Shown here one piece after another: positions 26,587-33,688 of a stretch of DNA of 42,427 nt (position 1 is its first letter; every line of letters begins with the position of its first letter). The position numbers were made by a program, and so were the translations under genes. The stretch lies in the NCBI GenBank assembly GCA_045651685.1, contig JAZRSV010000015.1:1-42427 (forward strand), in the 5' to 3' direction. This DNA is from CAKVLS01 sp045651685 (lineage in GTDB: Bacteria > Bacillota > Clostridia > Christensenellales > UBA1242). The notes beneath the pieces are model-generated. The model saw nothing but the letters and a program-made list of their open reading frames with translations, searched no databases and had not been told where the DNA came from.

Positions 26587-27675
26587 TTATTTTTTTAACC
26601 CGCCGTCTTTAATATAAAATATACTATCATTTTCTTTTAGCGGATAGTTATATTTTGTACAAGTAATAATAGTTTGCAATCCTTGTATTTTGTTTAAGAA
26701 ACGCAATTGTCTATCTTCGTCAAGTTCGCTCAAAACATCGTCTAATAATAACACTGGTGTTTCGTTATGTTCTTTTTTGAATATTTCTAACTCGGCCAAT
26801 TTTAATGACAATGTTGCAAGTCTTTGTTGTCCTTGCGAACCAAAATTTCTTATATCAATATTGTTAATAACAACTTTTAGGTCGTCTCTATGTGGACCAA
26901 TAGTTGTATATCCTAGTTCAAAATCTTTGTTTAAGTTATCGTCATAACCTTTTAGAAGTTTTTTCTTAATTTCTTCTACATCTTTACCAGTTATACCTTG
27001 ATAACTAATAGCAAGATCTTCTTTGTTTTGTGTTATATAACTATGAATTTCTTTTGCAGGGCGCTGTAATTTGTTTACGAAATAAATACGATTTAGTATA
27101 ATCTTACTAGCGACATCGCTTAACTGTTCGTCCCAGATAGAAATTGTATCTTTTAATACATTAATATCTCGAGTTTGCTTTAACAATTTGTTGCGTTGAT
27201 TTAATATTTTGTCATATCTACAAAGTAAGTAAAAATAATTTTTGCTCATTTGTGATATATCAATATCCATAAATCTACGCCTATCTTGTGGAGCATCTTT
27301 TATAAGGCGTATCTCATCTGGTGAAAAATAAATAACAGTAAGCTCTCCCATAAGTTCGCCCATACGCTTAATTGGCAAACCGTTTATTTTTATAGTCTTT
27401 TTTTCTTTTTGACTTAAAAATATTTCTATTTTTGACTTGTTGTATTCTTTTATAATTTCTACTGCAACTTTACCTTTTTCTTTACCCCAAAGTATCAATT
27501 CTTTATCTTTAGCTGTACGGGTAGACTTGCCAATAGAACAATAATAAATACTTTCAAGCAGATTGGTTTTGCCTTGAGCATTATTGCCCACAAAAATATT
27601 AAGACCAGGTGTTAGGTCTATACTAAAGCTATTATAATTTCTAAAATTTTCTATTTTTATACTCTTGATTTTCAT
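26587..27675 (-). CDS. recF: DNA replication and repair protein RecF
   Basis: A 362-residue SMC-like ATPase that acts at gaps and stalled forks. The N-terminus KIKSIKIENFRNYNSFSIDL, Walker A GNNAQGKTN near residue 35, signature region NFGSQGQQRLATLSLKLAE and Walker B PVLLLDDVLSELDEDRQ are all present. The frame is open far upstream, but family homology begins at the ATG 27673-27675 (an in-frame ATG is 6 nt earlier). No ribosome binding site is visible before either, and a promoter -10 lies only 8-14 nt upstream, so the mRNA may be leaderless. It is divergent from dnaA, not downstream of dnaN as usual. Confidence 0.95.
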   Translation of the reverse strand: MKIKSIKIENFRNYNSFSIDLTPGLNIFVGNNAQGKTNLLESIYYCSIGKSTRTAKDKELILWGKEKGKVAVEIIKEYNKSKIEIFLSQKEKKTIKINGLPIKRMGELMGELTVIYFSPDEIRLIKDAPQDRRRFMDIDISQMSKNYFYLLCRYDKILNQRNKLLKQTRDINVLKDTISIWDEQLSDVASKIILNRIYFVNKLQRPAKEIHSYITQNKEDLAISYQGITGKDVEEIKKKLLKGYDDNLNKDFELGYTTIGPHRDDLKVVINNIDIRNFGSQGQQRLATLSLKLAELEIFKKEHNETPVLLLDDVLSELDEDRQLRFLNKIQGLQTIITCTKYNYPLKENDSIFYIKDGGLKK

Positions 27676-27683
27676 ACGCATAT

Positions 27684-27711
27684 ATAATAACATATTTTTA
27701 TAAATTGGTAA
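27684..27711 (-). promoter_or_regulatory. Promoter of recF
   Basis: Minus strand TTACCA (27706-27711), 16 bp ending in TGT, then TATTAT (27684-27689), an extended -10. Its predicted start site, about 27677, falls at or within the recF start codons. Confidence 0.45.
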
Positions 27712-27730
27712 AATATAAATTAATATAGAG

Positions 27731-27759
27731 TTGACTAAATTAGTATAAAATTGTAAAAT
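27731..27759 (+). promoter_or_regulatory. Promoter of dnaA
   Basis: TTGACT (27731-27736), 17 bp, TAAAAT (27754-27759). The dnaA ATG is 22 nt past the -10, preceded by AAAAGGA. No DnaA box is visible in the 100-bp recF-dnaA spacer. Confidence 0.7.
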
Positions 27760-27781
27760 AAAATTAGTAAAAGGATAAATT

Positions 27782-29137
27782 ATGCAAGAATATATCGACA
27801 AGTGGAACGAAGTCCTAAAAGATATGGAAAGCGAAGTCACAGCTGTAAGTTTTGACTTATGGATAAAGACTTTAGAACCATTAAAAATTGAAGATGACAA
27901 ACTTATATTGTTAGCTTCGACCACTAATGCAAAAAATCAAACATTAAAACTTCATAAAGATAAACTTAATGATGCTATATGCAAAGTTTTTGATACAGTA
28001 GATGGTTTTGTAATATTAGACCCGGTAGAAAAAGAAAACTTTTTTACCAACAAAGAACCTGTTAAGTCAGAACCTGTTAAGGTTGCACCACTACCATCTA
28101 TCTTTAACGAAAAATATACTTTTAACAATTTTGTCGTAGGTAAAAGTAATCATTTTGTTTATGCAGCTGCAAAAAGTGTAGCAGAAGAACCTGGTATAAA
28201 ATACAACCCATTGTTTATCTATGGTGGTGTTGGTCTTGGTAAAACTCACTTACTACACTCTATTGGTAATTATATTAAACAAAACAATCCTAAACTAAAT
28301 GTTGTATATGTCACTTGTGATAAGTTTACTAATGACTATATCGAATCATTAAGATCAAATAAAGAAAATAGCAACAAGTTGTTTAGAGAAAAATATCGTA
28401 ATGCCGATGTTCTTATGGTAGACGATATACAATTTATTGCCAAAAAGACAAGTACTCAAGAAGAATTTTTCCATACATTTAACGATCTTTATCAAAAAGA
28501 TAAACAAATTGTTATATGTTCTGATAGACATCCAAAAGATATCGAAACATTAGAAGAAAGATTGCGTAGTCGTTTTACAAGTGGTCTTATACAAGATATA
28601 CAACAACCAGACTTTGAGACTCGTTTAGCTATACTTCAAAAGAAGTCTCAACAAGAAGGTTATCTTGTAGAAAAAGATGTTTTAGAATTTATCGCAGATA
28701 GGGTTGACTCAAACATAAGAGAGTTAGAAGGTGCATTGAGAGGTACATTCTTCCATGCAAAACTTTTAGAAAAATCTAGTGCAACTTTAGAAGATGCACA
28801 AGAAACTCTAAAAGAATCTATCGATATAAATAAAGAAAAAATAACTGCCGAACGCATAATGGATACAGTTTGTAAATATTATAATGTTCAAAAAACAGAT
28901 CTTATTGGTAAAAAGAAAAATAAAGAAATCGTTGATCCAAGACAAATATGTATTTATTTGATAACAGAGCTTATCAACGATATACCATTAAAGTCTATTG
29001 GTGATATGTTTGGTGGTAGAGATCATACAACAATCATTCATGCTAGAGACAAAATAGCTAGCAACTTAAAAAATAATAACAACTTAAAGATAACAATAAA
29101 TGACCTTACAGCAATGATAAAAAACGACAAAAGTTGA
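27782..29137 (+). CDS. dnaA: Chromosomal replication initiator protein DnaA
   Basis: A 451-residue AAA+ initiator that binds DnaA boxes and opens the origin. Domain I (YIDKWNEVLKDMESEV onward), a short linker of about 30 residues, the AAA+ core starting KYTFNNFVVGKSN, Walker A GGVGLGKTH beginning near residue 148, Walker B VLMVDDIQFIA, and the domain IV signature GGRDHTTIIHA are all visible. The gene ends in TGA, which shows TGA is a stop here. DnaA boxes lie immediately downstream, between dnaA and dnaN. Confidence 0.98.
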   Translation: MQEYIDKWNEVLKDMESEVTAVSFDLWIKTLEPLKIEDDKLILLASTTNAKNQTLKLHKDKLNDAICKVFDTVDGFVILDPVEKENFFTNKEPVKSEPVKVAPLPSIFNEKYTFNNFVVGKSNHFVYAAAKSVAEEPGIKYNPLFIYGGVGLGKTHLLHSIGNYIKQNNPKLNVVYVTCDKFTNDYIESLRSNKENSNKLFREKYRNADVLMVDDIQFIAKKTSTQEEFFHTFNDLYQKDKQIVICSDRHPKDIETLEERLRSRFTSGLIQDIQQPDFETRLAILQKKSQQEGYLVEKDVLEFIADRVDSNIRELEGALRGTFFHAKLLEKSSATLEDAQETLKESIDINKEKITAERIMDTVCKYYNVQKTDLIGKKKNKEIVDPRQICIYLITELINDIPLKSIGDMFGGRDHTTIIHARDKIASNLKNNNNLKITINDLTAMIKNDKS

Positions 29138-29151
29138 TAACTTTGTTAGTA

Positions 29152-29160
29152 TGTGGATAA
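29152..29160 (-). promoter_or_regulatory. DnaA box 1 (perfect)
   Basis: TGTGGATAA, the reverse complement of the consensus TTATCCACA, 15 nt after the dnaA stop. Confidence 0.85.
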
Positions 29161-29192
29161 CCATAAACAGTTTGTAAACAACTTGTACACAA

Positions 29193-29201
29193 TTATCCAC
29201 A
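29193..29201 (+). promoter_or_regulatory. DnaA box 2 (perfect)
   Basis: TTATCCACA, exact consensus. A two-mismatch copy TTGTACACA lies directly upstream at 29183-29191. Confidence 0.85.
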
Positions 29202-29267
29202 TCAAAAAAATACTATATTTGGTAAGTTTTTAAGCGACAAAAACACTATATATAGTAAAAAGTCAAC

Positions 29268-29276
29268 TTATTCACA
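29268..29276 (+). promoter_or_regulatory. DnaA box 3 overlapping the dnaN promoter
   Basis: TTATTCACA, one mismatch to consensus. A TATAAT at 29290-29295 is a likely dnaN -10, which places this box on the -35 position, so DnaA may control dnaN transcription here. Confidence 0.6.
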
Positions 29277-29331
29277 TTTTCACACGGCATATAATAACTG
29301 TAAATATTAAATAAAAAAAAGAGGTAATCAG

Positions 29332-30438
29332 ATGCAAGTAGTTTGTGACGGCGCAGCTTTGGGTGCTGCAACATTAAAAGTAATAAAAGCAATTTCTACA
29401 AAAACAACTAACCCAATACTAGAAGGTATAAAAATCACAGCAGAAGATGATAAGCTTATACTTTCTGCTACTGACCTAGAGTTAGGTATAGAAAAAACAA
29501 TTAAAGCTCAAGTAAAAGATGAAGGCGAAATTGTAGTACCTGGTAAATTCTTTAGTGAGTTTGTAAAAAAATTATCTAACGAACAAATCGAACTTATATT
29601 AGACGAACAACGCAATCAACTAAAGATTTGTTATACTGATAGCGAAAGTTATTTGCAATGTCTTAATACTTTAGAGTTCCCTAACCTAAAGATTATTGAA
29701 GATGGCGAATATTTTACAATTTCTCAAAAGAACTTAAGAGCACTTATTAACAAAACAATTTTTGCAGTAGCTTTGGATGATAGCAGACCAATACTAAAAG
29801 GTTGTTTGTTTGAGATCGAAGATAATAATGTGACAGCAGTAGCTATCGATGGTTATAGACTTGCGTTGGTTAAAAAACCTATCGAAAAAACAACTGCAAA
29901 AACTAGCATTATTATACCTGCAAGAAGCTTAAAAGAAATTGCAAACCTAATCGAAGATGTTGATGATACTATCGATGTATATGTTCAAAAGAACTTTATG
30001 ATGGTTGATCTAAATGATACAAAAATTATTACAAGATTATTTGATGGTGATTTTATCAACTATCAACAAATTTTACCAAAAGACTTTACTACTAATGTGA
30101 CAGTAAACAAACTTCAATTAGAAGATGCTCTTGATAGAACTTCTATACTATCTCGTATAGATCGTAATAATCTAGTAAAATTTGATATCAAAGACAAACT
30201 ACTTACTCTTACATCAAATTCTGACATTGGTAATATCAAAGAAAATATTAGTATATCTCTAAAAGGCAACGACATCATTATCGCTTTTAACTCAAGATAC
30301 TTTACCGAAAGCTTAAGAGTAATACCTGATGAGTTTGTAAAAATTAGTTTTAACATGCCATCAAGTCCATGTATTATAACTCCTACCGAAGGTGACGAAT
30401 ATATTTATCTAATTTTGCCAGTAAGAATAATAAATTAA
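29332..30438 (+). CDS. dnaN: DNA polymerase III beta subunit (sliding clamp)
   Basis: A 368-residue sliding clamp that tethers polymerase to DNA as a dimeric ring. Three clamp domains are recognisable: the first with KAISTKTTNPILEGIKITAE, the second with FAVALDDSRPILKGCLFEIE, and the third ending EYIYLILPVRI, which contains the usual C-terminal pocket residues. GAGGTAATCAG precedes the ATG. It follows dnaA across the DnaA-box spacer and is closed by a strong terminator, so recF is not in its transcript. Confidence 0.97.
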   Translation: MQVVCDGAALGAATLKVIKAISTKTTNPILEGIKITAEDDKLILSATDLELGIEKTIKAQVKDEGEIVVPGKFFSEFVKKLSNEQIELILDEQRNQLKICYTDSESYLQCLNTLEFPNLKIIEDGEYFTISQKNLRALINKTIFAVALDDSRPILKGCLFEIEDNNVTAVAIDGYRLALVKKPIEKTTAKTSIIIPARSLKEIANLIEDVDDTIDVYVQKNFMMVDLNDTKIITRLFDGDFINYQQILPKDFTTNVTVNKLQLEDALDRTSILSRIDRNNLVKFDIKDKLLTLTSNSDIGNIKENISISLKGNDIIIAFNSRYFTESLRVIPDEFVKISFNMPSSPCIITPTEGDEYIYLILPVRIIN

Positions 30439-30445
30439 TAAACAC

Positions 30446-30487
30446 AAATCTAACTCAAAAAATTATACTTTTGGGTTAGATTTTTTT
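30446..30487 (+). terminator. Terminator of dnaN
   Basis: A 15-bp stem with one G-U pair (30446-30460 with 30469-30483), 8-nt loop and a T run. Confidence 0.88.
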
Positions 30488-30520
30488 ATTTTTAACAAAA
30501 AATAACTTTGTTTAATTTAT

Positions 30521-30550
30521 TTGACAAATAAATAAAAAAAATAATAAAAT
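30521..30550 (+). promoter_or_regulatory. Promoter of the 316-residue protein gene
   Basis: Consensus TTGACA (30521-30526), 18 bp, TAAAAT (30545-30550), 26 nt before the ATG. Confidence 0.7.
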
Positions 30551-30576
30551 TAAAATAACAAATATTGGAGGAAAAT

Positions 30577-31527
30577 ATGAATATTTTAGAAATCTTAAAA
30601 AGTGGAGAAAAAGTTTTTGTTAAAGACGAAGTAGAAGGCAAAAAAACATCTACACTTGTTGATGCAGTTAACAAAAGTTTTGAAGATATGTCAGCTGCTA
30701 TTACAGAATTTGCAGACTATGCACAATCTCAACTAAATGGTGAAGTTAACCACAAAATAGTTATGGCAAAGAGCCTACTAAACTATTATCCAAATTCACA
30801 ATCAATCAAATTAGCTTATGACGAAGTTTCAAAAGAAGAAGGTAAAATGATTGCTAAATATACAGCAGTAAAAACTACCCTTCTAAATAACCTTTCTACT
30901 CTTCTTAAAGAAAGCCAAAAAGAAGCAGTTGTATCAAGCTATGACTTGTTTGATGGTGATTATAAAAAATGTCCAGAAGGTCACGAAGTTATTATTCTTG
31001 GCGCACACAATGCTGACATTATCCAAACAATGATCGAAACATTTAATCAAGAATTAACAGTAGAAGGTCACTTTGAAGAAGTTCAAGCAAAAGAACTTAC
31101 TGCTAACTATGTTAATGTTCAAGAAAATGTTACAATGTGCAAAATGAGAGCTACAGAACTTTATGGCAATAAAGCTGGCAAACTTGCAAAAGTAGAAAAA
31201 GCTATCGAAGCAATGCAAAGCATTGGCGAACAAGTTGTATTCTTTGAAACATATGTAAAAGATATGTTGCTTATCGGCGTAAAAGATAAAGATATAAAAG
31301 TTTATCAAAAAGCTCAAGAAAAACAATATATCCCTCTAAAGAAAACTCTACAAAAAGATCTAAAAATTAACTTTGTAGAAATTTGCGACATTGTTGCTGA
31401 CGAAAATGCATATGCAGAAGTAGACCTAGAGAGCGATACTCCACTTGAAGTAAAACCTGTAGAACCAGTAGAAATTGCAGATGTAGAAACAACTACTGAC
31501 GAAGCAGACACAACAACAGAAGCTTAA
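30577..31527 (+). CDS. Helical protein of unknown function after dnaN
   Basis: A 316-residue soluble protein I do not recognise. It is predicted to be almost all helical (for example residues 50-120 and 170-225), without membrane segments, and ends in a long acidic Glu/Thr/Val/Pro tail (from about residue 275). A short motif KKCPEGHEVIILG at about 133-145 is the only Cys/His-containing stretch of note. The ATG at 30577 directly follows GGAGG; an in-frame TTG at 30565 overlaps that site and is rejected. It stands alone between a strong promoter and a strong terminator, with smooth codon use, suggesting good expression. It occupies the place where yaaA(rlbA)-recF normally follow dnaN. Confidence 0.8.
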   Translation: MNILEILKSGEKVFVKDEVEGKKTSTLVDAVNKSFEDMSAAITEFADYAQSQLNGEVNHKIVMAKSLLNYYPNSQSIKLAYDEVSKEEGKMIAKYTAVKTTLLNNLSTLLKESQKEAVVSSYDLFDGDYKKCPEGHEVIILGAHNADIIQTMIETFNQELTVEGHFEEVQAKELTANYVNVQENVTMCKMRATELYGNKAGKLAKVEKAIEAMQSIGEQVVFFETYVKDMLLIGVKDKDIKVYQKAQEKQYIPLKKTLQKDLKINFVEICDIVADENAYAEVDLESDTPLEVKPVEPVEIADVETTTDEADTTTEA

Positions 31528-31539
31528 TAAAATAAAATT

Positions 31540-31567
31540 AACAAGGGTTTTTACCCTTGTTTTTTTA
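31540..31567 (+). terminator. Terminator of the 316-residue protein gene
   Basis: A 9-bp perfect stem (31540-31548 with 31553-31561), TTTT loop and a T run. Confidence 0.9.
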
Positions 31568-31632
31568 TTGCAAAAAATAAAAAATAACTATCAAAATTAA
31601 TTTTTTATTTGCCTCTATAAATTAATTTATGG

Positions 31633-31661
31633 TTGACAATAAAGTTTGCTTAATATATAAT
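31633..31661 (+). promoter_or_regulatory. Promoter of the rpmH-rnpA-yidD-yidC-jag operon
   Basis: Perfect consensus: TTGACA (31633-31638), 17 bp, TATAAT (31656-31661). It predicts a leader of about 93 nt before rpmH. Confidence 0.88.
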
Positions 31662-31691
31662 AAATTGTCTATTATGAGATTATAGTATGTC

Positions 31692-31747
31692 AAAAAGTTT
31701 TTTAATACTTAAGACTTTTATTTGACTTTCTATATAAAAAACTTTTT
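31692..31747 (+). promoter_or_regulatory. Possible long-range stem in the rpmH leader
   Basis: AAAAAGTTTTTT (31692-31703) is exactly complementary to AAAAAACTTTTT (31736-31747), which abuts the rpmH ribosome binding site AAGGAG (31748-31753). Pairing would form a 12-bp stem with a 32-nt loop beside the site. The pairs are mostly A-U, so stability is uncertain. Confidence 0.35.
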
Positions 31748-31760
31748 AAGGAGCGAAAAA

Positions 31761-31895
31761 ATGAAAAGAACTTATCAACCAAACAAAAGAAAGAGAGTTA
31801 AAGTTCACGGTTTTAGAAAAAGAATGGCTACTAAAGGTGGCAGAAAAGTTTTGAAAAATCGTAGAAACAGAGGCAGAGCAAAATTATCAGCATAA
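31761..31895 (+). CDS. rpmH: 50S ribosomal protein L34
   Basis: A 44-residue, very basic protein of the large ribosomal subunit. It begins MKRTYQPNKRKR, continues VHGFRKRMATKGGRKVL and ends RRNRGRAKLSA, the full L34 signature at the usual length. AAGGAG lies 7 nt before the ATG. It is the first gene of the rnpA-yidD-yidC-jag operon, driven by a perfect consensus promoter, as expected for a highly expressed ribosomal gene near the origin. Confidence 0.98.
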   Translation: MKRTYQPNKRKRVKVHGFRKRMATKGGRKVLKNRRNRGRAKLSA

Positions 31896-31918
31896 GATAA
31901 TTTATCTTTAAGGATTGT

Positions 31919-32257
31919 ATGTTAGAAAAACAATATAGATTAAAAAAAAATAAAGAGTTTAATTATATATACAAAAAAGGTAAGACTGTCTCAAACAAGG
32001 TGTTAAGTGTTGTATATGTTAAGACCAAACTCGACAATATTAAGGTAGGTTTTTCTATCAGCAATAAAGTGGGTAATAGTGTAGTAAGGCATAAGATTAA
32101 GAGACAATTAACACACTTATTTAAGGAATTTATAAATCAAGTTAACAAAAACTACAACTACATATTTGTTGCAAGACAAGGCATAGAACTTATCGAATAT
32201 AACGATATGCGTATTCAGATGCAACGCGTTTTGCAAAAGGCAGAGTTGTTAAATTAA
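31919..32257 (+). CDS. rnpA: Ribonuclease P protein component
   Basis: A 112-residue basic protein that helps the RNase P RNA cut the 5' leaders of pre-tRNAs. The start LEKQYRLKKNKEFNYIYKKG and the RNA-binding motif NSVVRHKIKRQL fit the family; the usual RNR motif reads RHK here. AAGGA precedes the ATG. It follows rpmH by 23 nt and yidD starts 2 nt after its stop. Confidence 0.95.
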   Translation: MLEKQYRLKKNKEFNYIYKKGKTVSNKVLSVVYVKTKLDNIKVGFSISNKVGNSVVRHKIKRQLTHLFKEFINQVNKNYNYIFVARQGIELIEYNDMRIQMQRVLQKAELLN

Positions 32258-32259
32258 AT

Positions 32260-32556
32260 ATGAAAAATAAAAACTTTTTTGAAAAGGTGGGTTTTATTAT
32301 AACCTACCCTATTAGACTTCTATTTATAGGTTTAATTTATTTTTATAAATTTTGTATATCACCTCTACTACCTAAGAGTTGCCGATTTACTCCTACATGT
32401 TCTAGCTATGGGTTAGACGCTATCAGAGAGTACGGTATTTTCAAGGGTAGTTTTTTAACATTATGGCGCATTTTGCGTTGCAATCCTTGGAACAAAAATT
32501 GTGGGTATGACCCAGTAAAACCTAATATCAAAGGAGATATTAAATGGCTATTATAA
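32260..32556 (+). CDS. yidD: Membrane protein insertion efficiency factor YidD
   Basis: A 98-residue small membrane-associated protein that aids YidC-dependent insertion. The family core is present: YKFCISPLLPKSCRFTPTCS, then YGIFKGSFLTLWRILRCNPW and CGYDPV. It has the conserved cysteines of the SCRFxPTCS motif. It starts 2 nt after rnpA, probably by coupling, and its last 13 nt overlap the start of yidC. Confidence 0.95.
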   Translation: MKNKNFFEKVGFIITYPIRLLFIGLIYFYKFCISPLLPKSCRFTPTCSSYGLDAIREYGIFKGSFLTLWRILRCNPWNKNCGYDPVKPNIKGDIKWLL

Positions 32557-33674
32557 GCAATTTACTTAGTGCTGCTTGGCCAAAGGGTATGTGGGAATCT
32601 CTTATCAAAGTATTTTACAAAGGTATACCTAATTATGTATGGGCAATTATAGTATTTACCATTGTATTAAAGATTGTTTTGTCACCTCTTGATTATTTTC
32701 AAAGAGCATCTGCGACAAAAACTTCTCGTATGCAAACATATCTAAAACCAGAAATGGATAAACTACAAAAAAGATATGGTAGCAACCCAAGAATACTTCA
32801 ACAAAAACAAGCAGAATTATACAAAAAGAACAATTATAACATAACAGGTTCTTGCTTGGTTATGGTTATAAACTTGGTTTTGACTTTAGTTATATTCTTT
32901 ACCCTATATAGTGGTTTAGGTAAAATATCAAAATTTAAGGTTCAAGATCAATACTTAACATTAAAACAAGAATATTATGCTGTATACGAAGCAAAAATTG
33001 ATAGTTATATAACAGAATTATCATTATTGCCAGAAAATGCAGGAAAAACAGAAACTGAATTAAAAGCACTTATATCAGAAACTCAAATAGCAGAAGCAAC
33101 AAGCCTAGCAAACAATGCAGTTATAGCAACTTATGACAAAATAAAAGATGACTGGCTATGGGTAAAAAATGTTTGGAGAGCAGACACAACAACATCTGTT
33201 ATACCAAGCTACAAAGATTATGTTAGCGCTGCAGGTATCAAATATGATAAAAAAGCAGCTGACTACCAAGCTAAATATGATGCAGACAAAGCAGAATATG
33301 ACAAAGTTATGGCTCAATTAACTGTAGAGTATAAAGGTGGCAATGGTTATTATATTTTACCAATACTTGCCGTATTAGTGACTTTTGCATCACAATATTT
33401 AATGAGACTTTCTCAACGCCCACCAAAAGAAAAAAGACTTGCTCTAGAACAACAAGGTCAAAAACAACCGGGTGGTTGGTTAATGTTGGTTTTAATGCCA
33501 GCAATGATGTTTGTATTTACTATGACAACATCTGCGATGTTCTCTGCGTACATTATCGTTAACTCTTTGATGGCAACTATACTTACACCAATAAGTACTG
33601 CTATCATTAATGCTGTAGAAGCAAAAAGAGAAAAGAAACATCAAGAAGAAATTAGAGTAGATTATAGAAGGTAG
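32544..33674 (+). CDS. yidC: Membrane protein insertase YidC with enlarged outer loop
   Basis: A 376-residue insertase that places proteins in the membrane. Core elements: VWAIIVFTIVLKIVLSPLDY (first core helix), the cytoplasmic hairpin MQTYLKPEMDKLQKRYG, second helix CLVMVINLVLTLVIFFTLY, and YYILPILAVLVTFASQYLM followed by two more helices. The groove arginine of most YidC proteins is Lys here (VLK in the first helix). Between the second and third core helices lies an extracytoplasmic segment of about 140 residues, helical and Lys/Asp/Tyr-rich, far longer than the loop of about 30 residues in E. coli YidC. No lipobox is seen. AAAGGAGATATTAA precedes the ATG inside yidD. Confidence 0.93.
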   Translation: MAIISNLLSAAWPKGMWESLIKVFYKGIPNYVWAIIVFTIVLKIVLSPLDYFQRASATKTSRMQTYLKPEMDKLQKRYGSNPRILQQKQAELYKKNNYNITGSCLVMVINLVLTLVIFFTLYSGLGKISKFKVQDQYLTLKQEYYAVYEAKIDSYITELSLLPENAGKTETELKALISETQIAEATSLANNAVIATYDKIKDDWLWVKNVWRADTTTSVIPSYKDYVSAAGIKYDKKAADYQAKYDADKAEYDKVMAQLTVEYKGGNGYYILPILAVLVTFASQYLMRLSQRPPKEKRLALEQQGQKQPGGWLMLVLMPAMMFVFTMTTSAMFSAYIIVNSLMATILTPISTAIINAVEAKREKKHQEEIRVDYRR

Positions 33675-33688
33675 GGAAAATAAGGTAT

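Larger units (their letters stand above)
29138..29331. other. Replication origin region (oriC), dnaA-dnaN spacer
   Basis: This 194-bp spacer holds two perfect DnaA boxes in opposite orientation (TGTGGATAA at 29152-29160, TTATCCACA at 29193-29201), a one-mismatch box TTATTCACA at 29268-29276, and a weaker TTGTACACA at 29183-29191. Between the boxes lies an AT-rich stretch with a perfect palindrome ACTATATATAGT (29245-29256), a candidate for the unwinding region. The strand switch of gene direction at dnaA supports origin placement here. Experimental origin mapping is not implied. Confidence 0.85.

Noticed and set aside
27676..27924. Longer RecF beginning at 27924
   Set aside because: The extension overlaps the divergent dnaA start and promoter and has no RecF similarity; it is an open frame by chance.
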